From NCBI GenBank assembly GCA_026770585.1, contig MU646622.1, forward strand, positions 183,364 through 196,057: 12,694 nucleotides of DNA, given 5' to 3'. This DNA comes from Baffinella frigidus (Eukaryota > Cryptophyceae > Cryptomonadales > Baffinellaceae). A model generated the notes under the pieces. That model was not told where the DNA came from. It saw nothing but the letters and a program-made list of their open reading frames with translations, and ran no database searches. Made by a program: the position numbers and the translations under genes. Of this stretch, positions 6,326 to 12,692 are shown piece by piece; the first letter of the stretch is position 1; the number at the start of each line of letters is the position of its first letter.

Positions 6326-6449
6326 CAGGGGTACCTCGCTCATAAGAAACCGCGCCCCCCTAGGACCCTGCATTAGGCTCATGCCTAGGGCCCTATGGTC
6401 GTCGTAGGGGGGGGGGGGGGCAGTTTCTTATTGGCGAGGTACCCCTGTA
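6326..6449. mobile_element. Element D, full copy with long G/C runs
   Basis: Left end CAGGGGTACCTCGCTCATAA and right end TTATTGGCGAGGTACCCCTG followed by TA. The dinucleotide before the left end is CA rather than TA, so one target base has changed. The centre holds CCTAGGACCCTGCATTAGGC, ATGCCTAGGGCCCTATGG and a long G-run (6407-6420). Confidence 0.8.
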
Positions 6450-6550
6450 CCTGCAGCTGGTATGATATCGCGGGGGGGGGGTTGCAGATCGGAGAGCAAG
6501 TGATGCATAGTAGATCAGAGAGCAAGTTCATCTCGGAACATACCAGAATC

Positions 6551-6606
6551 TGTTGTGTATCTTGGGGCTTCCAACGACGAAGATAAGGGCGGATATGCTA
6601 TTTCAG
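6551..6606 (+). repeat. Dispersed repeat H, copy 1
   Basis: TGTATCTTGGGGCTTCCAAC...AAGATAAGGGCGGATATGCTATTTCAGGCATA is clearly related to 8102-8157. Similarity seems to continue weakly downstream (AAGATGCG/AAGATAGC, CAAAACATTCTG/CAAAATAATTCAG). Confidence 0.6.
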
Positions 6607-6767
6607 GCATACAAGCAAGGCTAAGATGCGTGCAATTGTCAAAACATTCTGTTATGTTGCGAAATAAAAGTGATGCAAAGTGCATGAGTGCGTGGTCAAG
6701 GGGACGAGGCGCGGGCGGGAACGCACCAGGGGTACGGATACTGCAGACGCGCCCGAACATGCACCCC

Positions 6768-6825
6768 AGACACGCGTTAGCAATTCGGCCACAGCAGACA
6801 CGCGTTAGCGATTCGGCAAGCGACA
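6768..6825 (+). repeat. Tandem duplication of about 28 bp
   Basis: GACACGCGTTAGCAATTCGG followed by CCACAGCA is repeated as GACACGCGTTAGCGATTCGG. No gene was recognised in 6607-6980; the open frames on both strands there lack recognisable domains. Confidence 0.55.
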
Positions 6826-6980
6826 GGAGCACAGCAGGAACACACCGCGACCGCGCAGCAATGCGAGGCTGAAGCACAGCAACAGCAACCCCGGAGCCAG
6901 GGCAGGCCGGGAAGCTCACAGCTTGAAAAAGAACAGCACGGTTAGACTACTGTTGCGAAAAATTGTCTTCTACGGCGCTA

Positions 6981-7144
6981 AGCTCTAGCTTTGTTCCACT
7001 TCGATTTCGTCTCCCCATCAATTCGCCCCCCCCCCCGAAATTTGTCAGGTAAATTTCATGGAGGGGTGTCAAAATTTACCTGAGAAATGTTGGGGGGGGC
7101 AAATTGACGGGGAGACGAAATCGAAGTGGGGCAGAGCTAGAAGC
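6981..7144. repeat. Long hairpin element C
   Basis: AGCTCTAGCTTTGTTCCACT (6981-7000) and its continuation TCGATTTCGTCTCCCC pair with GGGGAGACGAAATCGAAGTG (7109-7128 region) and GGGCAGAGCTAGAAGCT. The inner arms CCCCCCCGAAATTTGTCAGG/CCTGAGAAATGTTGGGGGGG complete a nearly continuous stem of about 75 bp with a small loop. The right edge abuts element B copy 2. Confidence 0.75.
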
Positions 7145-7146
7145 TC

Positions 7147-7337
7147 CCACCAACCCTCACAGGAGGACCAAATCTTCAATTTTAAGACCTCAGATTTACC
7201 CGGGTAATTTGTTTTTTCCCGTGAAGCCCCCCGGTGGCTGCTAAGTGGAAACCCAGAGTGCTCAGATCTTGACCTCTCTGTCAAAGGAAAGTGGCTCCAA
7301 AAACTCGTCGACTTGGTCCGATTGTGAGGGTTGGTGG
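7147..7337. mobile_element. Foldback element family B, copy 2 (inverted)
   Basis: CCACCAACCCTCACA at 7147 and TGTGAGGGTTGGTGG ending at 7337. The interior matches the inverse complement of copy 1: GTCAAAGGAAAGTGGCTCCA, CTCGTCGACTTGGTCCGATT, and AAGACCTCAGATTTACCC at the left. The centre is longer and different, with no GGGGTCAGATCTGACCCC palindrome. Non-coding. Confidence 0.8.
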
Positions 7338-7445
7338 TCCGTGAGCGTTTGGGTCAGCAGAGAAACGGCAAAGAAACCCCAGGGGCGAGAAGGGCACATC
7401 TTCAAAGAAACCGCGAGATTATACGTCTATTGCACTCGAAAAATT

Positions 7446-7663
7446 ATGGAGCCAAAATGTCTGCCATGGAGCTACGCTCCGATGCAGGACAGCAGCAACC
7501 ACTGGCCCAACCAGCATGGGATCTATCTCAGGGGAAACCGCACCTGGTACCCCGCAGCAGGCCACGGGTACGTTGCGCAGCTCGAGCCGTCCGCGGCGCA
7601 AGTGGTGTACGACCCCATCTCAGGCGTGCACTGCATGGGGGCTGCCGCCGGGCAGGGCGCCGG
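7446..7663 (+). CDS. Rhodopsin exon 1, N-terminal extension
   Basis: Encodes MEPKCLPWSYAPMQDSS and then a Gly/Tyr/Pro-rich soluble stretch (NRTWYPAAGHGYVAQ, VVYDPISGVHC). Donor GG|GTACGT is near-consensus and leaves phase 2. Unspliced reading stops nine bases on. Codon character improves clearly after 7488, so either ATG 7482 or an acceptor at GATGCAG|GAC is possible. NRT is a potential N-glycosylation site. The +1 frame gives only an Arg-rich shadow. Confidence 0.6.
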
Positions 7664-10600
7664 GTACGTGTAGCTCATGGCCGGACCAGCCAGATCTGGG
7701 AGGGATGGGGGGCAGGCTAGTCAGCAAGTCTGGGGAACTGTCGCCCGCAACCTGCTGGCCGCTGGCGGGAAGCAGGATCTCTTTCAACTGGTCCCGCGAC
7801 TCTCCCTGTCAAAGATTTGTTGGACGCGAACGGGGTTTGCCTCGCCAACCGAAGTGGGCTCTCCCCGGTGCCGCCGGGCGCTGCAGGATCTTTCCGGCTG
7901 CCCTTCTCCCCCCCCCTGTCCGCCATCGCTTTTCTTTTTCGAGCCCTCAAAAAGGAGGGGCAGGGGCGGGCGAGCGCGAGCGCTGATGGCTGCAGGGGAA
8001 TCCGTGAGGGTGAACTCACCAAGTGATGAGTCGTCCGCGAGGGAGAAGAGCCGCACCATCTCCAAACAAGGCCTCGCCGCGCGCGATGCCCCCTCAGCCT
8101 TGCGTATCTTAGAGCTTCCAATGCTTAAGATAAGGCTGTATATACTATTTTAGGCATAACACCCAGGCGTAAGATAGCATTCAAAATAATTCAGTCAACT
8201 TTCTTGGAGTATTTTGGGCTCTGCAGTCTTCGCAAGGTATGGCTGCTGGCGGTAATGGGGTGGGGTACGGGGCGGGTGGAGGGGATAGGGATGCGGTGGC
8301 TAGCCGGGCTAATTGTTCCGACCACACCCGTTGTGCTGCGCTGGAAATCTGGCCTCTCGGGGCGTTTTCTCGGCGAGGATCGGAGAGGACTTGCTGGAAG
8401 GAGCGATGCGATGAAGGGAGGTGGAGGAGGGCTGGGAGCCTGCACGTGGCAGTGTAGTGATTCCCCCAGTGTCTAGATGAAGGGGGGGTTGCCCATAGAT
8501 GAGGTCGGTCTTGCCGGGGCGATACAGCACGTGGACACATCACACCTTTCGCGTCAAGAGCCAGAAACAAGCAGGAGCTCTGGCTGGACAGGAGATGCGT
8601 CTGGGGGTTGGGCAAGTGGCGGGCAGCACGGCGAGCAGCGGCACGGCGAGAAGCAGCTGACTGGTGCTGTTGGTGTGCAGGCAGCATGTCGGGTTACACC
8701 AACACTGCGTCCATGCAGGGCGAGTATGAGGCAGCGGTAATGCCCCCGCCCCGTTTCCATGGCCCGCCTCTCGACGCCTAGTTTTCTCTCTGCGGGGAAG
8801 AGGGATGGGTGCAGAGATTTCGCGTCGTGCGGGTGTTGAGAAGTGGTGATGGCGCAGGCCAAGTGCTGCCTCTGGGCAGACCTAGTGCCCGGCTCGAACA
8901 AGAAAAGGGATGACAGGCAGGAGGGGAAACCGGCTGGGGGTATTCGGAATGCCCCTGCCCGGTTTGTTCAGCCCAACGGCACTAGCATTGACAGCTTTCG
9001 CAGTGTCCCCCCGCATCCCCTCATGGCGGGATATGGTGCGGGTGCTGAGCGGGGCTGGCTGTCTCCCTGGGATGCAAGGCAGCCAAAGCGTTTCCTGCTC
9101 TTGTCCACCTCCCCGCTGGTGGGACAGGCTGCGGGCCCTGATCGGGGTTGGCTGGCTCCCTTTGGTGCACCCGGGTGATGAGCGGGTTTTTTTTTTGGAT
9201 GGATGGCAGACTAAGCATTTCCTATAGCATTTACAGCATTCGCAGTGTTTGACCAGCTCCCCTCATGGTGGGACTGCGGGTGCTGAGCGGGGTTGGCTGG
9301 CTGATCGGGTTTGGCTGGCTTGGATGGAGGGCAGACAAAGCATTTCCTGTGGGTGCTGAGTGGGGTTGGATCCTTGAATGGATAACAGAAAAATCATTCC
9401 TTTTGATCGGGGTTGGCTCCCTTGGCTGCGGGAGCTGATCGGGCTTTTTTCCTTGGATGGGTGGCAGACAAAGCATTTCCTGCTGATCGGGTTCCTGGCG
9501 ATGCTGATCGGGAGCATCGTCTTCGGCTCCTTCGTCATCAAGAAAACCGACAACAAGATGCAGGTCCCACCTCCGCGATTCCGTGAGGGCGCGCGCGAGA
9601 GAGCGAGAGAGCGAGAGGGAAAGAGAGAGAGGGGGGGAGAGAGAGGGAGGGAGAGGGAGAGGGAGGGAGGGAGGGAGAGAGAGAGAGAGAGAGAGAGAGC
9701 GCGCGCCATTCCCCCATGCATCAATCACATCCTCTCCTCTTTTGAGACAGCTCCGCAGCAGGACCATTTCACGTGGCAGATCTGGCGCGCGAGGATCAGA
9801 AGGAGAAGCAGGTCCCCCAGTCGTCCCGCAGCGAGAGAGAGAGAGAGAGAGAGCGCGAGAGAGGGAGGGAGGGAGGGAGAGGCGTGTCAGAGTGAGCGTG
9901 TGCGCCCCTGACGTTCATCCCATCCATCACGCACATCCTCCTCCCTCCTCGCTCTGCCGACTGTCCCCCAGTCGGCAGAGCGCGAGGAGCGGGAGCAGGT
10001 GCAGGAGTAGCGCGCCGCATCGCTCAGACACAGGGAAGGAGCGCATAGCGGGGGAAGCAGGGCAAGAGGGATGCACCGCTCACAGGAGAGGGAGGCTTCC
10101 CGCATGCTGCCCCGTGGCAGAATGGTGGCGTGCTGCTGCCAGGGAGGGACCGGTGGGGGGATGTGCGGCCCTTTAGCTGGAGGAAGCGGCTGGGAGGGGC
10201 AGAGAAAGCGTTTCCTGTGGGTGCTGAGGCACACCAGACAGGAAGCGCCTGAGGCAATGGTTTGCCTGCCATCCATCCACGGATCCAACCCTTGAGCTGG
10301 GAGGGGCCTGGTGTGCAGCTCCATGGGCGATGGCACCCTTTCAGCCTGAGAGTTTCAGGAGCGTGCGAGAGCCACGGCACGCACTTCTGCTCTCACTCAC
10401 TTTCCACTCTGGGGCGGGAGGAGACGCAGGGGCTCTCGGCGCCCAGTCTGAGATGAGACACGTGACTGACTCGGGGGCAACACTCTGTGTACGCACTGTC
10501 AGCTTGAGAGTTGCAGGAGCGTGGGAGAGCCACGGCACGCACCTGGCACAACACCTCTTCACACGTCCATCACATGGCAGCTGAGAGATGTTTTGCGTTT

Positions 10601-12449
10601 TTCTCGGGTTGCAGGCGGTGCTAATGTTGCGTTCTGGGCGGTGCTAATGTTGCGTTCTGGGTTTCCCCCGGGCTGCAGGAGGTTCTGCTGTTCCTGGTTT
10701 GTTGCAGGAGGTTCTGATGTTGTGCTCGGGTAGGAGGTTCTGTTGTTCCTGGTAGAGGTTTTGATGTTCCTGGTCAGGAAATGCTGATGTTCTTTGGTTT
10801 CCCCCGGTTTGCAGGAGGTGCTGATGTTCCTGGTGGCGACGATCTCGGCGGCCTCGTACTACTTGATGTGGAGCGGGTACGGCGTGTACAAGAAGACCGG
10901 TTCGCAACCCTACACCCTAGACACTAATACAACAACAATCAAAAATCAATACTGAACAAAAAAAAATCAACAGCAAACACTAAACCCTACCCTAAACCCT
11001 AAACCCTAAGCCCTAAACCCTAAACCCTAAAACCCCCAAACCCTAAACCCTAAACCCTAAACCCCAAACTCTAAACCCTAAACCCTAAACCCTAAACACT
11101 AAACGCTCAACCCTCAAGCAGGCTCGGATGGCGAGGAGCGGGTGGTGTTTGTCACTCAACCCTTCACCCTCAACCCTCAACCCTCAACCCTCAACACTCA
11201 ACACTACAAAATAAAAATAAAGAATAAACCAAAAACCCCAAACCCTGAAGCAGGCTCGGATGACGAGGAGCGGGTTGTGTTTGTCAAAAAACACTAAACA
11301 CTAAACGCTAAACACTAAACACTAAACACTAAACACCAGAAAAAAAATGAATAAATAAAATAAAAAAACCTAAACCCTAATCCCACAAGCAGGCTCGGAT
11401 GGCGAGGAGCGGGTGGTGTTTGTCGCGGAGCTCGCGCAGCGCATGATCACTGAGCCGGTGCTTGCCTGTCCATTCTTTGTTGCTACTGAGCCGGTGCTTG
11501 CCTGTCCATTGCTTGCCCGTGACTGTTCGCCCTGTGGCTCGAGCCGGTGCTTGCCTGTCACTCGTAAGAATAGTAGAAAAGTAGCATAGTAGAAACGGGT
11601 AGCACTTGCCGCGGCAGTCAAGTGACCACGGGTGACCGATCAGCGCATGTTCACTGAGCCGGTGCTTGCCTGTCCATTCTTTCTTGCCCGTGAGTGTTCG
11701 CCCTGTGGCTCGCTTGCCCGTGACTGTTCACCACTAGCGCATGATCACTGCGCCGGTGCTTGCCTGTCCATTCTTTGTTGATATATGATAAGGGTATGAA
11801 ATATAAGTTGTGACAGTGCGGCAGTCAAGTGACCACGGGTGACCAACCAGCGCATGATCACCGAGCCGGTGCGTGCCTGTCCATTGCGTGTTGATATAGT
11901 TATGAGTTCTCGCATCCCTGCAGCACCGGATTCATACAACGCCGGATTGATTCTGCGGAGGTGGGTGCGTTGCTTTCATGGCGATCCCAGTGTTTGCCAG
12001 TGCTTGACGGTGAAGGCGCAGCCACGAGGGGGGGAGTGCCCCGCAGGCAGGCAGGGCGGCTGGTATGGATGATCGGACAGTGATTTATGTCGGAGGGGGA
12101 TGGAGGGTTGGTGCGGGATCGTGACGCCCGGGTGATCTGATCGCCCTGGCTGCCTGCGGGGCAAGGGGTGAAAAGGAGGGGCGATGCGGGATAGTGACGT
12201 CTGAATGTTCTTTTGGCAGCTGCTGCCACCATCGATTCGATGGTGGGATAGTGATTGATGAATGGGGTGGTTCTGAGCCAGGTGGGATACTGTTGGATGT
12301 CGGGGGGGGGTTGCCTTCGCAGGTGCTGATCTCCTGGGTTTGATGGCAGCTGCTGATCTACTCGTTCGCGCTGGTGACCAACGCTGAGTCGGGCGACGTG
12401 GTTCTCGCGATGGGCACGGCTGCGCTCATGTCCTTCGCGTCCGAGATCG
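7446..12449 (+). CDS. Divergent type-1 (microbial) rhodopsin, 5' six exons
   Basis: Six exons join in phase: 7446-7663, 8685-8736, 9468-9563, 10815-10899, 11393-11457 and 12350-12449. They give 205 complete residues plus a split codon; the 3' part is outside the window. Residues 1-93 form an N-terminal extension. Helix A is LIGFLAMLIGSIVFGSFVI, helix B ends SYYLMWSGYGVY, helix C contains AELAQRMITEPLLIY, and helix D NAESGDVVLAMGTAALM. From T170/P172 to G206 it aligns without gaps to bacteriorhodopsin (T89, P91, A98, L99, A103, G106, G113, M118, G125 conserved). At positions equivalent to R82, D85, W86, T90, D96 and D115 it has E163, Q166, R167, E171, S177 and A196, so a standard proton-pump or channel active site is absent. 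It should be a seven-helix membrane protein; the helix-G lysine could not be checked. The start is uncertain: ATG 7446, ATG 7482 or a further upstream exon. Confidence 0.7.
7664..8684 (+). other. Rhodopsin intron 1
   Basis: About 1.0 kb without a recognised gene. It includes the second copy of dispersed repeat H (8102-8157). The overlapping frames at 7677-8121 on both strands are Arg/Pro-rich and show no domain. The acceptor is GCAGGCAG|C at 8684; an alternative AG lies four bases upstream but would give a stop within 16 codons. Confidence 0.5.
8102..8157 (+). repeat. Dispersed repeat H, copy 2
   Basis: CGTATCTTAGAGCTTCCAAT...AAGATAAGGCTGTATATACTATTTTAGGCATA resembles 6551-6606 at roughly three positions in four. 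It lies inside rhodopsin intron 1, whereas copy 1 is upstream of the gene. Confidence 0.6.
8685..8736 (+). CDS. Rhodopsin exon 2
   Basis: 52 nt. The first base completes Gly73, then MSGYTNTASMQGEYEAA, ending GCAGCG|GTAATG in phase 0. It is a polar linker before helix A. The exact phase fit to exon 1 (phase 2) and exon 3 (phase 0) is the main support. Confidence 0.6.
8984..9462 (+). repeat. Tandem decoys upstream of rhodopsin exon 3
   Basis: The segment GGATGGNNGGCAG|ACAAAGCATTTCCTG that begins exon 3 recurs in diverged form at 9078 (GGCAG|CCAAAGCGTTTCCTG), 9205 (GGCAG|ACTAAGCATTTCCTA), 9330 (GGCAG|ACAAAGCATTTCCTG) and 9384 (AACAG|AAAAATCATTCC). GCTGATCGGGGTTGGCTGGC is interspersed, and a longer duplication links 8984-9061 with 9229-9297. 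Splicing to the 9082, 9209 or 9334 acceptors runs into an in-frame stop, so the last copy is the usable one. Confidence 0.7.
9468..9563 (+). CDS. Rhodopsin exon 3, helix A
   Basis: 32 codons: TKHFLLIGFLAMLIGSIVFG, then SFVIKKTDNKMQ. A 21-residue hydrophobic helix followed by a basic loop. Acceptor GGTGGCAG, donor ATGCAG|GTCCCA, phase 0 at both ends. Strong C/G third positions distinguish it from the flanking repeats. Confidence 0.75.
9585..9706 (+). repeat. GA/GGGA microsatellite
   Basis: Purine-rich low-complexity tract starting GCGCGCGAGAGAGCGAGAGA and ending in a long (GA)n, 22 bases after the exon 3 donor. The charged Arg/Glu frames across it are artefacts. A second tract follows at 9829-9885. 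Confidence 0.9.
9829..9885 (+). repeat. Second GA/GGGA microsatellite
   Basis: (GA)n then GCGCGAGAGAGGGAGGGAGG. The flanks of the two tracts are also related (CATCAATCACATCCTCTCCT near 9719 and CCATCACGCACATCCTCCTC near 9923), suggesting duplication of a unit of about 200 bp. Confidence 0.85.
9950..9982. repeat. Perfect 13-bp stem-loop
   Basis: CGCTCTGCCGACT (9950-9962), loop GTCCCCC, AGTCGGCAGAGCG (9970-9982). It is very stable but lies inside intron 3, so a role in RNA folding is possible and unproven. Confidence 0.7.
10341..10543 (+). repeat. Direct repeat in rhodopsin intron 3
   Basis: CAGCCTGAGAGTTTCAGGAG...GAGAGCCACGGCACGCAC at 10341-10385 recurs as CAGCTTGAGAGTTGCAGGAG at 10499-10543, 158 bp apart. 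A GGGGCAGAGAAAGCGTTTCCTGTG-like segment near 10197 is also a relative of the exon 3 decoys, but on the downstream side of exon 3. Confidence 0.65.
10609..10810 (+). repeat. Tandem decoys upstream of rhodopsin exon 4
   Basis: Degenerate copies of TTGCAG|GAGGTGCTGATGTTCCTGG: at 10611 (GCAGGCGGTGCTAATGTTG), 10636, 10675 (GCAG|GAGGTTCTGCTGTTCC), 10704 (GCAG|GAGGTTCTGATGTTG), 10731, 10752 and 10777. The preceding GGTTTCCCCCGG is duplicated too (about 10660 and 10799). The acceptors at 10678 and 10707 both lead to an in-frame stop. Confidence 0.8.
10815..10899 (+). CDS. Rhodopsin exon 4, helix B
   Basis: EVLMFLVATISAAS then YYLMWSGYGVYKKT, 28 codons plus one base. This is the typical helix B ending of microbial rhodopsins (aromatic-LM-x-x-G-x-G). 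The acceptor is CCCCCGGTTTGCAG and the donor GACCG|GTTCGC. The start of the following intron shares the GTTCG beginning with the minus-strand gene's intron. Confidence 0.75.
10981..11117. repeat. CCCTAAA array in rhodopsin intron 4
   Basis: About 16 CCCTAAA or near-variant heptamers. It drifts at the 3' end to CACTAAA and CCCTCAA and is directly followed by a copy of the exon 5 start. Confidence 0.9.
11118..11285 (+). repeat. Two decoy copies of the rhodopsin exon 5 start
   Basis: The 36-bp segment GCAG|GCTCGGATGGCGAGGA to TTTGTC occurs at 11118-11153 (identical) and 11250-11285 (two substitutions) before the real exon at 11389-11424. Copies 1 and 2 are 132 bp apart and in one open frame; copy 2 ends in TAA within four codons. 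Only the third copy continues into helix C. CCCTCAA-type repeats fill the gap. Confidence 0.85.
11290..11388. repeat. CACTAAA/A-rich filler before exon 5
   Basis: Six or seven CACTAAA heptamers, then an A-rich segment and AAACCCTAATCCCACAAGCAG. The only pyrimidine-rich acceptor context is weak, as for the decoy copies. Confidence 0.8.
11393..11457 (+). CDS. Rhodopsin exon 5, B-C loop and helix C
   Basis: Two bases complete Gly151, then SDGEERVVFVAELAQRMITE and Pro172. Donor GAGCCG|GTGCTTGC is not strong. If translation ran on, the next codons would be VLACPFF. The phase joins exon 6 at a Leu codon, giving TEP-LLIY in the place of the usual TTPLLL. Confidence 0.6.
11458..11900 (+). repeat. 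Tandem decoys of the rhodopsin exon 5 end and donor
   Basis: Copies of GCGCATGATCACTGAGCCG|GTGCTTGCCTGTCC follow the exon: shortened ones with donor-like GT at 11494 and 11547, then longer ones with GT at 11662, 11756 and 11869 (the last GTGCGTG). TTGCCCGTGACTGTTCGCCC and GGCAGTCAAGTGACCACGGG (11612 and 11820) repeat with them, a period of roughly 205 bp. The 196-residue minus-strand open frame further on is not supported by any domain. Confidence 0.8.
12100..12349 (+). other. 3' part of rhodopsin intron 5
   Basis: G-rich sequence with duplicated phrases (GTGCGGGATCGTGACGCC near 12111 and ATGCGGGATAGTGACGTC near 12184; GGGATAGTGATTGATGAATG near 12246). GGCAGCTGCTG occurs at 12218 and again at the real acceptor 12345. 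A decoy acceptor with TTCGCAG|GTGCTGATCTCC ends at 12322 and stops after six codons. Confidence 0.55.
12350..12449 (+). CDS. Rhodopsin exon 6, end of helix C and helix D
   Basis: LLIYSFALVTNAESGD and VVLAMGTAALMSFASEI, 33 codons plus one base, ending ATCG|GTACAC in phase 1. It aligns gap-free with bacteriorhodopsin positions 92-125. The lysine-bearing helix G must lie past 12694. Confidence 0.75.
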
Positions 12450-12451
12450 GT

Positions 12452-12692
12452 ACACCCTGAACCCGAAACTTTAAATCCGAAACACTTCATCCTAGACTTT
12501 AAACCCGAAACCCTGAACCCTGAAATTAAAACCCGAAATACTGAACCCTAAACTTTAAACCCGAAACCCTGAACCCTGAACTTAAAACCCGAAACCCTGA
12601 CCCCTAGACCCTAACCCCTAACCCCTAAACCCTATTCCCCAAACCCTAACCCCTAACCCCGAAACCCTGAACCCCAAACCCTACAACACACC
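12452..12692. repeat. Degenerate telomere-like array in rhodopsin intron 6
   Basis: Variants such as CCCGAAA, CCCTGAA, CCCTAAA and TTTAAA, beginning seven bases after the donor and running to the window end. A higher-order unit of about 60 bp (CTAAACTTTAAACCCGAAAC near 12490 and again near 12548) is visible. It matches the composition of introns 4 of this gene and 2 of the upstream gene. Confidence 0.85.

Noticed and set aside
6326-6449. Element D copies as intrinsic transcription terminators or regulatory RNA hairpins
   Set aside because: The same ends recur with variable centres and TA flanks at several unrelated positions, which fits transposition better than a terminator.
6515-6919. Overlapping frames on both strands (134 and 105 residues)
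   Set aside because: No domain, one passes through dispersed repeat H and a 28-bp tandem duplication, and no splice or polyadenylation context was convincing.
7677-8153. Plus-strand 158-residue frame and the 134-residue minus-strand shadow
   Set aside because: Lies immediately after a near-consensus donor at 7664, is Arg/Pro/Ser-rich without a domain, and contains dispersed repeat H at its end. Best read as intron 1.
9583-10176. Plus-strand frames rich in Arg/Glu (RERERE) and the opposite Ser/Leu/Pro frame
   Set aside because: They are translations of GA-type microsatellites within rhodopsin intron 3, not a coiled-coil protein.
11118-11424. CRISPR-like array from three spaced 36-bp repeats
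   Set aside because: The repeats coincide with an exon edge, the intervening DNA is telomere-like and of about 100 bp, and the setting is eukaryotic.
10900-12349. A separate canonical helix C exon with R-Y-x-D-W
   Set aside because: I looked for it across the interval and found no frame encoding such a motif with splice sites; only the exon at 11393-11457 fits phase.
11900-12490. 196-residue minus-strand open frame
   Set aside because: It runs antisense over rhodopsin exon 6 and the intron 5 repeats, with no recognisable domain and no start or codon character like the accepted exons.
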